Assembly: GCF_009557615.1 (NCBI RefSeq)
Contig: NZ_CP045652.1
Location: 2,914,001 to 2,978,000, forward strand
Length of the DNA stretch: 64,000 nt
Direction of reading: 5' to 3'
DNA from: Sphingobacteruim zhuxiongii
GTDB lineage: Bacteria; Bacteroidota; Bacteroidia; Sphingobacteriales; Sphingobacteriaceae
Under the pieces are notes generated by a model that saw only the letters and a list, made by a program, of their open reading frames with translations, was not told where the DNA came from and made no database searches. Position 1 is the first letter of the stretch; each line of letters starts with the position of its first letter. Of the stretch, positions 35,699 to 44,285 are shown piece by piece. The translations under genes and the position numbers were made by a program.

Positions 35699-37045
35699 TT
35701 AAACCTTCGGTTCCCAACCTTTCTGGTATTCACGCTGCCAATACTTATTCATAGCATCCTTGTTGTTCAATATCTTACCTGTTTTAGGATCGATATCCAA
35801 TGCTTTTCCAGTACGTTGAGCAATATTCCCTAGCTGCACCAATAAGGTACTTTGATGACCACCGATGATATCAGAATTTAATGCCGTACCGTTTTTAATT
35901 GCGGAGAAAAAGTTCTGAATATGTATTGCATCTAATTGTTGAGACGGATTGGTTAAGCTAGTCGCTTCCACTTTATTGGTATCGCGCACTTCTTTTATCA
36001 ATTTACTATTTAAATCGTAAATCTGATATGCGTTATCTCCATTAATTTGCAAGGATCCTTTTTCACCGTAGAATACGACACCGACCGTTGCACCATCGGT
36101 TTTCAATCCGTTACAGCTTCTACCTTCCCAAGTAATCATGCTGTTATTGCCGAATTCCATACCTATCGTTTGTGTATCTGGCGTTTGCCAATCGTCTTTA
36201 TGTGCATAGCGTCCTCCAACGGAAGTTACCTTTGTCGGGAATTCAACTTGTAGTCCCCAACGTGCGAGATCGACAAAGTGAGTACCATTGTTCAATGCCT
36301 CTCCAGTTCCCCAATGCCAGAACCAGTGCCAATTATAATGAAGAATATTGTCTTTATATGCCCGACGAGGAGCTGGTCCTTGCCATAAGTCGAAGTTTAA
36401 CCAGTTTGGTACCGCAACTTCTTTACCGATACCAATAGGCGCTCTATTGTTCGTATACCATGTTTTTGCGAAGTATGCTTTTCCAATGGCTCCGTTATGC
36501 ACTTCGCGTATTCCGGCTGCCACATTGGGCCAAGAACGTCGTTGATTACCCATTTGTATGACATTCTTATATTTCTTTACGGCCTCGATCAGCAATTCTC
36601 CTTCATGCGGATTATGGCTACAAGGTTTCTCTAGGTATACGTGTTTACCCGCCGAAGAGGCTAAGATTGCTGCAGGAGCATGCCAGTGATCTGGAGCTGC
36701 AACAACTAGTGCATCGACGTTTTTATCTTCTAAAGCACGGCGGAAATCGCCTTCCGCTTTAGGTTGATGTTTTTGACGTTTCATCACCTCTGGCATACAA
36801 CGATCAATTGCACCCGAGTCAACATCACAGATATAAGTAATTTGTGAATTAGCCTGCAATGCAAAATTATTCGCTAGCGCTTTTCCACGGGCGTTTACAC
36901 CCATCATAGCGATATTAATTCGTTCATTGGCCCCCATAATATTGCCGTAACTCTTAGCAGAGAAGGACGGTAATATTCCTCCGAAAGTTACCGCTGTTGT
37001 ACCGATAACTGCCTTTTTAATAAAATTTCTACGAGATTCTTCCAT
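35699..37045 (-). CDS. Tat-exported Gfo/Idh/MocA oxidoreductase
   Basis: The 448-aa protein begins with a twin-arginine signal (SRRNFIKKAVIGTTAVTFGG). A Rossmann domain follows (INIAMMGVNARGKA, about 45-58), with the cofactor motif EKPCSHNP (about 142-149) and the C-terminal Gfo/Idh domain with NNGTHFVDLARWG (about 262-274). This group of secreted Bacteroidota oxidoreductases acts on sugars with tightly bound NAD(P), folding in the cytoplasm before export. It is the last gene of the operon symporter-AGE-Gfo/Idh-Gfo/Idh, 12 bp after its paralogue. The His in GTHF is not sufficient to call it a GH109-type glycosidase. Confidence 0.92.
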   Translation of the reverse strand: MEESRRNFIKKAVIGTTAVTFGGILPSFSAKSYGNIMGANERINIAMMGVNARGKALANNFALQANSQITYICDVDSGAIDRCMPEVMKRQKHQPKAEGDFRRALEDKNVDALVVAAPDHWHAPAAILASSAGKHVYLEKPCSHNPHEGELLIEAVKKYKNVIQMGNQRRSWPNVAAGIREVHNGAIGKAYFAKTWYTNNRAPIGIGKEVAVPNWLNFDLWQGPAPRRAYKDNILHYNWHWFWHWGTGEALNNGTHFVDLARWGLQVEFPTKVTSVGGRYAHKDDWQTPDTQTIGMEFGNNSMITWEGRSCNGLKTDGATVGVVFYGEKGSLQINGDNAYQIYDLNSKLIKEVRDTNKVEATSLTNPSQQLDAIHIQNFFSAIKNGTALNSDIIGGHQSTLLVQLGNIAQRTGKALDIDPKTGKILNNKDAMNKYWQREYQKGWEPKV

Positions 37046-37057
37046 CTTATTTTCGGT

Positions 37058-38065
37058 TTATGCTTTTATTAATGATACAGGTTTTCCTTGTTGACGCTTG
37101 CTTTCATCAGCTGCTTCTATAAATGCGCAAATTTCTAAGGTCTCTTCCGATGATACAGGAGGCGTTCCAGTTTCGAAGAACGTAATGATCTCTTCCAATA
37201 ATGAGTCATAGCCTCTAAATTGACCTAATGTTGTATTTCCTTTTTCGCCGAAGACTGTACCGCCATAATCATGTTTTCCAACACGCAGTCCACGGAATGT
37301 ACCAATGCGGCCATCATTCCATTTACCAACGACTACGTCCGTACCCTCTGTATGCACACGAGTAACCGACTCACAGCCTGTTCCCATCAATGCGAACAGA
37401 ATCTCAATGCCATGGATACCGTACCAGAAGAAATCTGGGTGATTCGGTTCTAATGCCGCCGGACTAAACGTATCGGCACCTAACACTTTACCAATGCTTC
37501 CCGATTTCACTTCTTTCACTTTCTCCATAAAACGTAGAGAGGAAGTTGAAAAGACAGGTACTTGATATTGTTTCGCTAAATCAAATATCTGTTTAGCGTC
37601 TTTATAAGAAGCAGCAATTGGCTTATCGATAAATAAAGTTTTTTTGGCTTTGATTACCGGAATTGCCTGCTCTAAGTGAACTCGTCCATCATTACTTTCC
37701 AATAAGACAACATCCACTTTTTTCAATAAGGCCTGGATATCTTTTACGATTTCCACACCATATTTTTTCACTTCTTCGATGTATTTAGGAACGCGTTCAA
37801 TAGAGGATGGAATATCCTTACTACCTTGAGCAACAGCTGCCACCACTTTGTACCCTTTAAATTTAGGGTCAGGATTTTCACCATTTAATGATTTGGTAAA
37901 TGCCGTCGCGTGCGAAGTATCTAAACCAATAATTCCGACTCTTTTTCCCTTCTGTGAGGTAGACAGATGTTCAAAAAAATTAGTTTGAGGACCGAGCATC
38001 CCGATTCCAAGTGAGGCCATGGCTGTAGTTTTTATGAAACCTCTTCTGCTAACATCATTTTTCAT
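37058..38065 (-). CDS. Tat-exported Gfo/Idh/MocA oxidoreductase (short form)
   Basis: The 335-aa protein starts with a Tat signal (SRRGFIKTTAMASLGIG). The N-terminal domain contains VGIIGLDTSHATAF, DKPIAASY (about 148-155) replaces EKP, and the C-terminal domain has FWYGIHGIEILFALMG (about 214-229). It is shorter than its neighbour and belongs to a different subgroup, so the two probably act on different substrates or in sequence. Its start overlaps the AGE gene end by 11 bp, which indicates translational coupling. Confidence 0.9.
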   Translation of the reverse strand: MKNDVSRRGFIKTTAMASLGIGMLGPQTNFFEHLSTSQKGKRVGIIGLDTSHATAFTKSLNGENPDPKFKGYKVVAAVAQGSKDIPSSIERVPKYIEEVKKYGVEIVKDIQALLKKVDVVLLESNDGRVHLEQAIPVIKAKKTLFIDKPIAASYKDAKQIFDLAKQYQVPVFSTSSLRFMEKVKEVKSGSIGKVLGADTFSPAALEPNHPDFFWYGIHGIEILFALMGTGCESVTRVHTEGTDVVVGKWNDGRIGTFRGLRVGKHDYGGTVFGEKGNTTLGQFRGYDSLLEEIITFFETGTPPVSSEETLEICAFIEAADESKRQQGKPVSLIKA

Positions 38066-39299
38066 AGCTATTTAAGTTTAAGGTATTTCTGTTCAAAATT
38101 CGTTCAAGGGTCTGGATCGCAAAAATTAAATGTCTTGGATGATGATAATTTTCTATCCTTTTTCCTTCCTCTTGGTTATTCATCTGCCGATTTCCATTGA
38201 TCTTCCAAGGTCGATATGGCAGGTTTTGATTTATGAAATGTTCTTGTAGATACCTCAAGGTTTTGTTGAAGTATTGCCAAGCCCATTCGTCTTTATGCTC
38301 CTCAATCAATATAAGGCAGCCTACGAGCACTTCTTCCTGTGCCCAAAGGACTTTGTCAAGAAGAAATCGGTTCTCTTTAACATGATCTATTCCATGAAAG
38401 AAACCACCGAAGATTCGATCGTTCGCTACTTCGACATGATGTTTAAACCGCGTTGCCGCAAGATCGAACAACTGCTGATCATCTCGACGTTTCGCCTCCT
38501 CCATAATCATCCAAAGCGTCTCAATAGCATGACCGATATAGACAAACTGCGTTAATTGCTCATCAAGACCATTTTTAGACTTACTTGCCAGTTCAGGCAT
38601 TAGATTTATTTCACTATCGTAATGTTGATGAATTAAGGCATCTAGACAACTATCTGCAATTTGCGAAATATTTTCATCCGATTTGATTGATAACAAACTT
38701 GTTGCTAAATGCAAAAAGATCATATAATGACCTAATATTTCTTCCGCAGCTGTATAATCTGCCGACGGTGAATATTCTAATAGATAGCGATAATCTTCAG
38801 ATTGATATAGTTGAAAAGCGTGAAGCATAATCTCCTTCGCTTTAGCCCATGCGTTATCATCCCCTGAGGCCTCAGCATAACCGACTAAAGCTTCTGCTAC
38901 AAATAAATTTCCATAGATATCGCCTTCGCGTTCTTGCAGATCCTTACCCAGGATATCATAGGACCAAGGCCAAAAACGAGCATCTTTTTCTTTGGTTTTA
39001 AATAATAAGCCGAGCGTCTGCTTGGCACGTTGTAAATAGAGCGGATTTGGTTCTATATGTTTATAGAGATAAGAATATATCCAAGTACCCCGAGCGTCAT
39101 ACCATGTTCTTTTATTTGTTGAAAGTTGCTTTCCGCGATAGGTACTATTCCAAAAATAGCCCCCATTCTCTCGGTCATAAATGTAGTTATCAATGAATGG
39201 CAGATACTCCTCGAACAGATACGTTTTATATTGTTCAAGTAGTTTTACGAGCTCGTCATTCGAATAACTTGGAATACTCTCTGTTAAGTCCTCTTTCAT
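38055..39299 (-). CDS. AGE-family (N-acylglucosamine 2-epimerase-like) protein
   Basis: The 414-aa protein shows the alpha/alpha-barrel pattern of the AGE family. It has the N-terminal region NGGYFWNSTYRGKQLSTNKRTWYDARG (about 45-72), the active-site segment GHAIETLWMIMEEA (about 255-268) and the WAQEEVLVG region (about 318-326). No signal peptide is present, so it is cytoplasmic. AGE enzymes epimerise or isomerise sugars such as N-acetylmannosamine, cellobiose or mannose. With no sialic-acid lyase or kinase nearby, a sialic-acid role is not supported. It lies 9 bp after the symporter gene. Confidence 0.92.
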   Translation of the reverse strand: MKEDLTESIPSYSNDELVKLLEQYKTYLFEEYLPFIDNYIYDRENGGYFWNSTYRGKQLSTNKRTWYDARGTWIYSYLYKHIEPNPLYLQRAKQTLGLLFKTKEKDARFWPWSYDILGKDLQEREGDIYGNLFVAEALVGYAEASGDDNAWAKAKEIMLHAFQLYQSEDYRYLLEYSPSADYTAAEEILGHYMIFLHLATSLLSIKSDENISQIADSCLDALIHQHYDSEINLMPELASKSKNGLDEQLTQFVYIGHAIETLWMIMEEAKRRDDQQLFDLAATRFKHHVEVANDRIFGGFFHGIDHVKENRFLLDKVLWAQEEVLVGCLILIEEHKDEWAWQYFNKTLRYLQEHFINQNLPYRPWKINGNRQMNNQEEGKRIENYHHPRHLIFAIQTLERILNRNTLNLNSYEK

Positions 39300-39308
39300 A
39301 GTCCTTAT

Positions 39309-40778
39309 CTATTCTTCATTTATAGCGTCCAACAATGCTTCAGTTTTCTCTGGCACTTCATCTTTTGCAATGAATGCATAGCCGATATATAGGGTTAACG
39401 ACATAATCAATGGTCCTGCTAATTCAACGGCAAGTCCAGTTCCGCCGATCACTTTTAATACGATAAATGTCAGTAATCCGCCGATGATTGAAAGCAATGC
39501 AGCGGTGCTTCCACTGCGTTTAAAGTATGGTAATAATCCTAAGATCATCGGAATTGATATTGGGCCTAAAAGCGCTGCAAACCAGGATATAATTAATCCA
39601 ATTACGCCTCCAAATGTTTGTGCATTAAAGGCTATAAAAATGGTTAAAAGGATAAACGTAAAAGTTGTAATACGAGCGACCAACAACATTTTTTTCTTAT
39701 CGAATTCGTTTATTCGTTTAAGCATTACAGGTAAAATATCTCTTGTTATAACAGATGAAATTGTATTGGCATCCGATGAAGTCATCGACAAGGTTGTCGA
39801 AAACAGCGACGCCACTAATAGGCCTAACAATCCTGGTGGCAAAAATTGCATCGCCATTAACGAATATGATGTTTCTGGTCTTTCAAGATTTGGAAAGAAA
39901 ATAGGCGCTGCAAACATCGGAAAGAAGAGGATTAACGGCCATACGAGATATAAAATCGCTGATAAGATCGCTGCTTTTTTTGCGTCTTTTCCAGATGGCG
40001 ATGATATAAATCTCGTTGCTAGATTCCATGTTCCGCCACTATAGCTAAAGAAATTTATGACCAAAAATGCCATGGCAAAGCCTACTGTATAGGGTGAATT
40101 GAACCAGTTGCTATGCTCAGCCGGCAGTCGATCCCACATCGTGAACACACCAGCTGCGCCATCACCTAAATGCATTAGTACAACGACAAACATCACGAGT
40201 CCAGATGCAACTTGGATTAAGAATGACATGAAGTCATTTAAGACATCCGCCCATAGGCCCCCTAAGGTTACATAGAATAAAGTAACTACGCCGGAAAGAA
40301 TAATACCTGTAACAATAGGGATTCCCATGAAAGCGTTTAAGAGGATTCCGACAGCGGCCCACTTGGCCCCAACGTCGAACAACTTGACAATAACCCCGCA
40401 CCATGCCATGAGTTGTTGCACTGGCAGATTATATCTCGTTGCTAAATATTCTGTTGGCGATTGTATTCCTGTTTTAGCACGTAGTCGCGCCCAACGTGGA
40501 GCAATAAATACGATGGTTCCGATCATGGCAATTGCGATCGTAAATGCCCACCATACGTACATCACAAATCCATGCGTGTATGCAATCGAGGCGTAGGCCA
40601 CAAAGACAGCACCACTATATCCAGACACATGATGCGAAATTCCAGAGAGCCACCAAGGAAGCTTACCTCCTGCTGTAAAAAAATCAGCAGAGGAATTTAC
40701 TTTGAAATAACTGTATACACCAATACCTATGAGGAGAATGAAAAATACGACAATGATGACATAATCAATGGTCTGCAT
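39309..40778 (-). CDS. Sodium:solute symporter (SSS family)
   Basis: The 489-aa protein has about 13 hydrophobic segments. It includes the SSS signature regions SGYSGAVFVAYASIAYTHG (about 53-71) and ASLFSTTLSMTSSDANTISSVITRDI (about 320-345), where the Ser/Thr run matches the sodium site of this family. It should import a small sugar or sugar-like solute across the inner membrane with sodium. It is first in the four-gene operon with AGE and two Gfo/Idh genes and is preceded by the GTGTACGTACCCGAATA motif. The substrate is probably that of the AGE protein. Confidence 0.95.
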   Translation of the reverse strand: MQTIDYVIIVVFFILLIGIGVYSYFKVNSSADFFTAGGKLPWWLSGISHHVSGYSGAVFVAYASIAYTHGFVMYVWWAFTIAIAMIGTIVFIAPRWARLRAKTGIQSPTEYLATRYNLPVQQLMAWCGVIVKLFDVGAKWAAVGILLNAFMGIPIVTGIILSGVVTLFYVTLGGLWADVLNDFMSFLIQVASGLVMFVVVLMHLGDGAAGVFTMWDRLPAEHSNWFNSPYTVGFAMAFLVINFFSYSGGTWNLATRFISSPSGKDAKKAAILSAILYLVWPLILFFPMFAAPIFFPNLERPETSYSLMAMQFLPPGLLGLLVASLFSTTLSMTSSDANTISSVITRDILPVMLKRINEFDKKKMLLVARITTFTFILLTIFIAFNAQTFGGVIGLIISWFAALLGPISIPMILGLLPYFKRSGSTAALLSIIGGLLTFIVLKVIGGTGLAVELAGPLIMSLTLYIGYAFIAKDEVPEKTEALLDAINEE

Positions 40779-40835
40779 ATGGCTTAGAATAATTTAAATT
40801 ATAATTGTAGTTAAGTACATTAATGATGCTTCATT

Positions 40836-40854
40836 GTGTACGTACCCGAATATA
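40836..40854. promoter_or_regulatory. GTGTACGTACCCGAATA motif before the symporter operon
   Basis: This 17-bp element lies 58 bp upstream of the symporter start. It is identical in 16 of 17 positions to the element before the NagB-like operon. Its CCGA core, flanked by near-palindromic TAC/ATA, is compatible with a LacI-type operator. It lies in the divergent region shared with the M20 gene. Confidence 0.6.
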
Positions 40855-40879
40855 TGATTTATTTGAAACCTTTGCAAGA

Positions 40880-40887
40880 TATTTTTG
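40880..40887 (+). promoter_or_regulatory. Candidate -7 element for the M20 amidohydrolase gene
   Basis: TATTTTTG matches TAnnTTTG exactly and lies 93 bp upstream of the gene start. TTG occurs at 40863-40865, a little closer than the usual -33 spacing, so support is moderate. Confidence 0.4.
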
Positions 40888-40980
40888 AATTTATTTTTAA
40901 ATTTACATTGGCTTCGTTCTACAATATAAGGAATAGAAAGCTCATCTACAAGACTGAAAATCAGAAAAATACGAAAGACC

Positions 40981-42171
40981 ATGAGCCAAATAGAAACTAG
41001 ACTAACGCAGGAATTTAACATTATAGAAAAAGTAGTGCAATGGCGAAGACACCTTCATCAGCATCCTGAGCTTTCATTTGAAGAGAAAGCGACGACTACT
41101 TATATTGGTTCAGTCTTGTCAGAGATTGGAATCCCTTTCGAACAGGTATCTCCTACTGGCCTTATCGGGTACATACGCGGAAATGGAAAGTCAGAAAAAA
41201 GCATCGCTTTACGGGCAGATATTGATGCCTTGCCGATCACTGAAGATAACAAACACGACTATGTTTCCTTAAACCCGGGAGTAATGCATGCTTGTGGTCA
41301 TGACTTCCACTCGTCTAACCTATTAGGTGTGGCTTATCTATTAAATGAAATCAAACACACGTTGGATGGAAATGTTGTTTTAATTTTTCAAGCGGCAGAG
41401 GAACGTATTCCTGGAGGTGCTTCGGCTATTATTGCGTCTGGAATATTGGATCGCTATCAGGTTCAAAAAGTCATTGGTCAGCATGTCTCTCCTCAGCTTC
41501 CATTGGGAACTTTCGGATTTAAATCCGACTATGCGATGGCGTCAAGTGATGAGCTTTACATCGATATTTCGGGTCGTGGAGGTCATGGCGCACAACCGCA
41601 ATTGAACTTAGACCCTGTCATAATTTCTGCTCAGTTGTTAGTTGGTTTGCAACAAGTCGTTTCAAGATATGCGGATCCGCGAATCCCATCTGTTTTATCA
41701 TTCGGTAAAGTAATTGCAAATGGGGCTGCGAATGTCATCCCGGACAGTGTACACTTAGCTGGAACCTTTCGAACTACAGACGAGACATGGCGCGCAAAAG
41801 CATTAGAAAAGATAGAAAATCTGATCATTCAAACTGTGAATGCTTATGGGGCATCTGCTAAAATTGAAATCAAGAGAGGTTATCCTGCACTCTTTAATGA
41901 TCCTACGCTTACCACGACCTTGCAAAGTCTGGCTGCTAAATTATACGGATCTGAGCACAGCATTTCTGTACCCACTTGGATGGCATCGGAAGATTTTGCT
42001 TACTATGCACAAAAATATCCTTCTTTATTTTATTTTGTAGGGACTCGAAATGAAGAGAAAGGAATTGTATCGGAATTACATACATCAACCTTTGATATTG
42101 ATGAGACGATCTATGAGCGATCGGTAGAATTTATGTTTAAAGGAGCAGTTTCCGTTTTACAAAATTTGTAA
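40981..42171 (+). CDS. M20-family amidohydrolase (IAA-amino-acid hydrolase/N-acyl-amino-acid deacylase type)
   Basis: The 396-aa protein has the M20D signature RRHLHQHPELSFEE (22-35). Metal ligands are in MHACGHDFHSSN (about 101-112) and QAAEERIPGGA (about 137-147), with a His in the GQHVSP segment and a last ligand in SELHTSTFDID. The dimerisation lid contains SGRGGHGAQP. No signal peptide is seen, so it is cytoplasmic. These enzymes cleave N-acyl amino acids, or sometimes N-acetyl groups from small molecules. It is divergent from the symporter operon and convergent with PUL4, so a metabolic link is possible but not shown. No terminator was seen in the 27-bp gap to PUL4. Confidence 0.93.
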   Translation: MSQIETRLTQEFNIIEKVVQWRRHLHQHPELSFEEKATTTYIGSVLSEIGIPFEQVSPTGLIGYIRGNGKSEKSIALRADIDALPITEDNKHDYVSLNPGVMHACGHDFHSSNLLGVAYLLNEIKHTLDGNVVLIFQAAEERIPGGASAIIASGILDRYQVQKVIGQHVSPQLPLGTFGFKSDYAMASSDELYIDISGRGGHGAQPQLNLDPVIISAQLLVGLQQVVSRYADPRIPSVLSFGKVIANGAANVIPDSVHLAGTFRTTDETWRAKALEKIENLIIQTVNAYGASAKIEIKRGYPALFNDPTLTTTLQSLAAKLYGSEHSISVPTWMASEDFAYYAQKYPSLFYFVGTRNEEKGIVSELHTSTFDIDETIYERSVEFMFKGAVSVLQNL

Positions 42172-42198
42172 TCAGGAAACTGCATTTATAAACAATTA

Positions 42199-43263
42199 CT
42201 AAATATTATCTTTACTTAGGAACGCTTTAACAAAAGCGTCATCATTTAGCTCTGGATAGCTTGCGTATATCCGTGATATTTCATCGGCTTGTCCTTCAGA
42301 AAGTACTTCATCTGGATTCAAACACCAAATTCCTTTCAGTAATCCCTGACGTCTTAAGACCTCATGAATTCCTGGGATACAACCATGAAAATCATGAGCT
42401 GGGTCGAAGAATGCAGCATTACTATCTGTAACTTTGATCCCTTTACTTAATAAAGCATTTAAATGATGATAATCTTTCGACGCCTTTGCTTGCTTTACTT
42501 GACTTAAAAGATCTACTGCTTTTCTTGTCCAAACTGCCCAATGACCAAGTAGTCCACCGCGAAACTCTACGGTTTTAGTCGTTCCATCAACTTGGAAATC
42601 ATAGGTTGTCAATAAATCAGCGACGATATTATCGTCATTGCCTGTATACATGGCAACATCATCAATTCGCGATGAACTTGCTAATGCGCGCATCACATCT
42701 AGTGTTTGATATCTATTAAACGACGCACATTTAATTGCTTCGACGCCTTCAATTTCAACAAATTCTTGCCAGAACTTATAAGAAAATATACGCCCTCCTA
42801 CAGATGGTTGGAGATAAAATCCAAATACTGGAATAACTTGTGCAACTTTACGAACGCGATCTAAAATTGCTTCTTCCGTCCATCCTTGTAGTCCACCCAT
42901 ACTAAGTAAACCGATATGGTAACCTAGTTTAGCTGCTATCTCCGCTTCTTCCAAAGCTTGTTCCGTTGGTCCACAAATGCCCGCGATTTTTAAAAAAGGA
43001 CGATCTAAATTCACTTTTTCAATCTCTTCGGCAGCCAGTTCCAATACTATTTTAAATAAGTTGATATTCGGATCACGGATCTCAAACTGTGTAGAGTGAA
43101 CTGCTACCGCAACACCCCCAGCACCCGATTCCATATAATATCTCGTTAAACGACGCTGGCTTGCCTCATCTAAGGTGCGATCTTCATTCAAGGCTAATGG
43201 ATGCGCCGGAAAAACCTGACCTTCTAATAAAAACTTCTTTAAATCTTGTGAAAGCTTCTTCAT
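42199..43263 (-). CDS. Divergent DHDPS/NAL-superfamily aldolase-like protein
   Basis: The 354-aa protein follows the TIM-barrel pattern of dihydrodipicolinate synthase/N-acetylneuraminate lyase enzymes, with the Schiff-base Lys in VEAIKCASFNR (K178). The catalytic Tyr is in GFYLQPSVGG (Y150), where the usual YNxP is YLQP. The substrate carboxylate loop, normally STGE/TTGE, reads HSTQFE (56-61). So aldolase or dehydratase chemistry on a keto compound is possible, but the keto-acid binding residues are altered. It is the last gene of the PUL4 operon, and its start overlaps the stop of the SDR gene by one base. Confidence 0.85.
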   Translation of the reverse strand: MKKLSQDLKKFLLEGQVFPAHPLALNEDRTLDEASQRRLTRYYMESGAGGVAVAVHSTQFEIRDPNINLFKIVLELAAEEIEKVNLDRPFLKIAGICGPTEQALEEAEIAAKLGYHIGLLSMGGLQGWTEEAILDRVRKVAQVIPVFGFYLQPSVGGRIFSYKFWQEFVEIEGVEAIKCASFNRYQTLDVMRALASSSRIDDVAMYTGNDDNIVADLLTTYDFQVDGTTKTVEFRGGLLGHWAVWTRKAVDLLSQVKQAKASKDYHHLNALLSKGIKVTDSNAAFFDPAHDFHGCIPGIHEVLRRQGLLKGIWCLNPDEVLSEGQADEISRIYASYPELNDDAFVKAFLSKDNI

Positions 43264-44276
43264 TAAAACTGTCCTCCTCTTTCTTGAAAATGTGTTGGCT
43301 TTCCGAACTCATCTCCTCCGTTTTGTATCCAAGCAGCATTCAGCTCAATCACTTCTCTGATTGTTACTTTTGGATAACCAAATAGACGATGACATTCAGA
43401 TGCATTGTTCAATAAAGCAGAACCCTCAGCTTCGAATTCAAATTTTGCTTCCTTACCGAAGATCTTTGCAAATTCTTTCGCAACCCATTTTGTCGATAAC
43501 GTTTCCGGTCCTGTTACGTTTAATACTTTAGCCGGTGCTTCACAGTGTAGTAAGGAACGAATAGCAATTTCATTCGCATCACCCTGCCAAATTACATTCA
43601 CATTTTCGGTACGTAAATCAATTGGTTTTCCATTCCATACAGATTTGCCAATTTCCATAATCACACCATAGCGGAAATCTACAGCATAATTTAAACGATA
43701 GATAAGCATCTCCGTTTGGTTTTTCTTAGCGAAATATTGAAAAACACGCTCTCTACCCAAACAAGACTGTGCATACTCACCGATTGGTGCAGGAGTTGCA
43801 TCTTCATCAACGCCACCTTCATTTAACTTCACAAATGGAAGCACATTTCCTGATGAGAATGCTACGATTTTCGAATCTTTAAATTTCTCCGAAACCCGAC
43901 CTGGCAAATAAGTATTCATCGCCCATGTGAAATCCTCATTGCCTACCGTTCCGAACTTATGTCCCGCTAAGTAAATTACATTAGCAACGTTCGGAAGATT
44001 GAATAATTCTGCATCATTTAATAGATCGCAAGCGATCGCAACGATTCCGCTTTCCTCTACTTGACTTTTTGCCTTTGGATCAGAGAAACGAGATACGCCA
44101 TAAACTTTGTTCTCTTTTCCCGCTAATTTCAATGCATCAACTAAAAGTTTACCCATGCTCACACCCATCTTCCCAGCAATCCCCAACAACATGATATCGC
44201 CTTCAATCTGTTTCACGTCTTCAACTAATTCTCTAGAAGGAATAGCATACTTTTCTTCCAATTTTTTTAAATCCAT
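43263..44276 (-). CDS. Extended-SDR NAD-dependent epimerase/dehydratase-like protein
   Basis: The 337-aa protein has the cofactor motif GIAGKMG (32-38) and the IYLAGH segment (101-106) of extended SDRs. The catalytic region SSGNV...EYAQSCLGRE aligns Y168 with the active Tyr, but C172 takes the place of Lys in YxxxK. The C-terminal half keeps an epimerase-like pattern (VLNVTGPETLSTKWVA). Loss of the Lys suggests changed chemistry or another proton relay. It lies between the NRAMP-like gene and the DHDPS-like gene, with 9 bp and 1-bp overlap, so it is in the PUL4 operon. Confidence 0.85.
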   Translation of the reverse strand: MDLKKLEEKYAIPSRELVEDVKQIEGDIMLLGIAGKMGVSMGKLLVDALKLAGKENKVYGVSRFSDPKAKSQVEESGIVAIACDLLNDAELFNLPNVANVIYLAGHKFGTVGNEDFTWAMNTYLPGRVSEKFKDSKIVAFSSGNVLPFVKLNEGGVDEDATPAPIGEYAQSCLGRERVFQYFAKKNQTEMLIYRLNYAVDFRYGVIMEIGKSVWNGKPIDLRTENVNVIWQGDANEIAIRSLLHCEAPAKVLNVTGPETLSTKWVAKEFAKIFGKEAKFEFEAEGSALLNNASECHRLFGYPKVTIREVIELNAAWIQNGGDEFGKPTHFQERGGQF

Positions 44277-44285
44277 AATAACTAT

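Noticed and set aside
35699..37045. GH109 glycosidase
   Set aside because: It has the Tat signal and Gfo/Idh fold but I do not see the GH109 His context; general Gfo/Idh is safer.
39484..40044. 186-codon plus-strand open frame opposite the symporter
   Set aside because: It is the complement of transmembrane segments of a well-supported SSS gene; composition is that of an antisense shadow.
32213..40778. Sialic-acid catabolic cluster (AGE plus NagB-like plus symporter)
   Set aside because: No N-acetylneuraminate lyase, kinase or sialidase is present, the NagB-like active site is altered, and the DHDPS-family protein in the next operon lacks lyase motifs.
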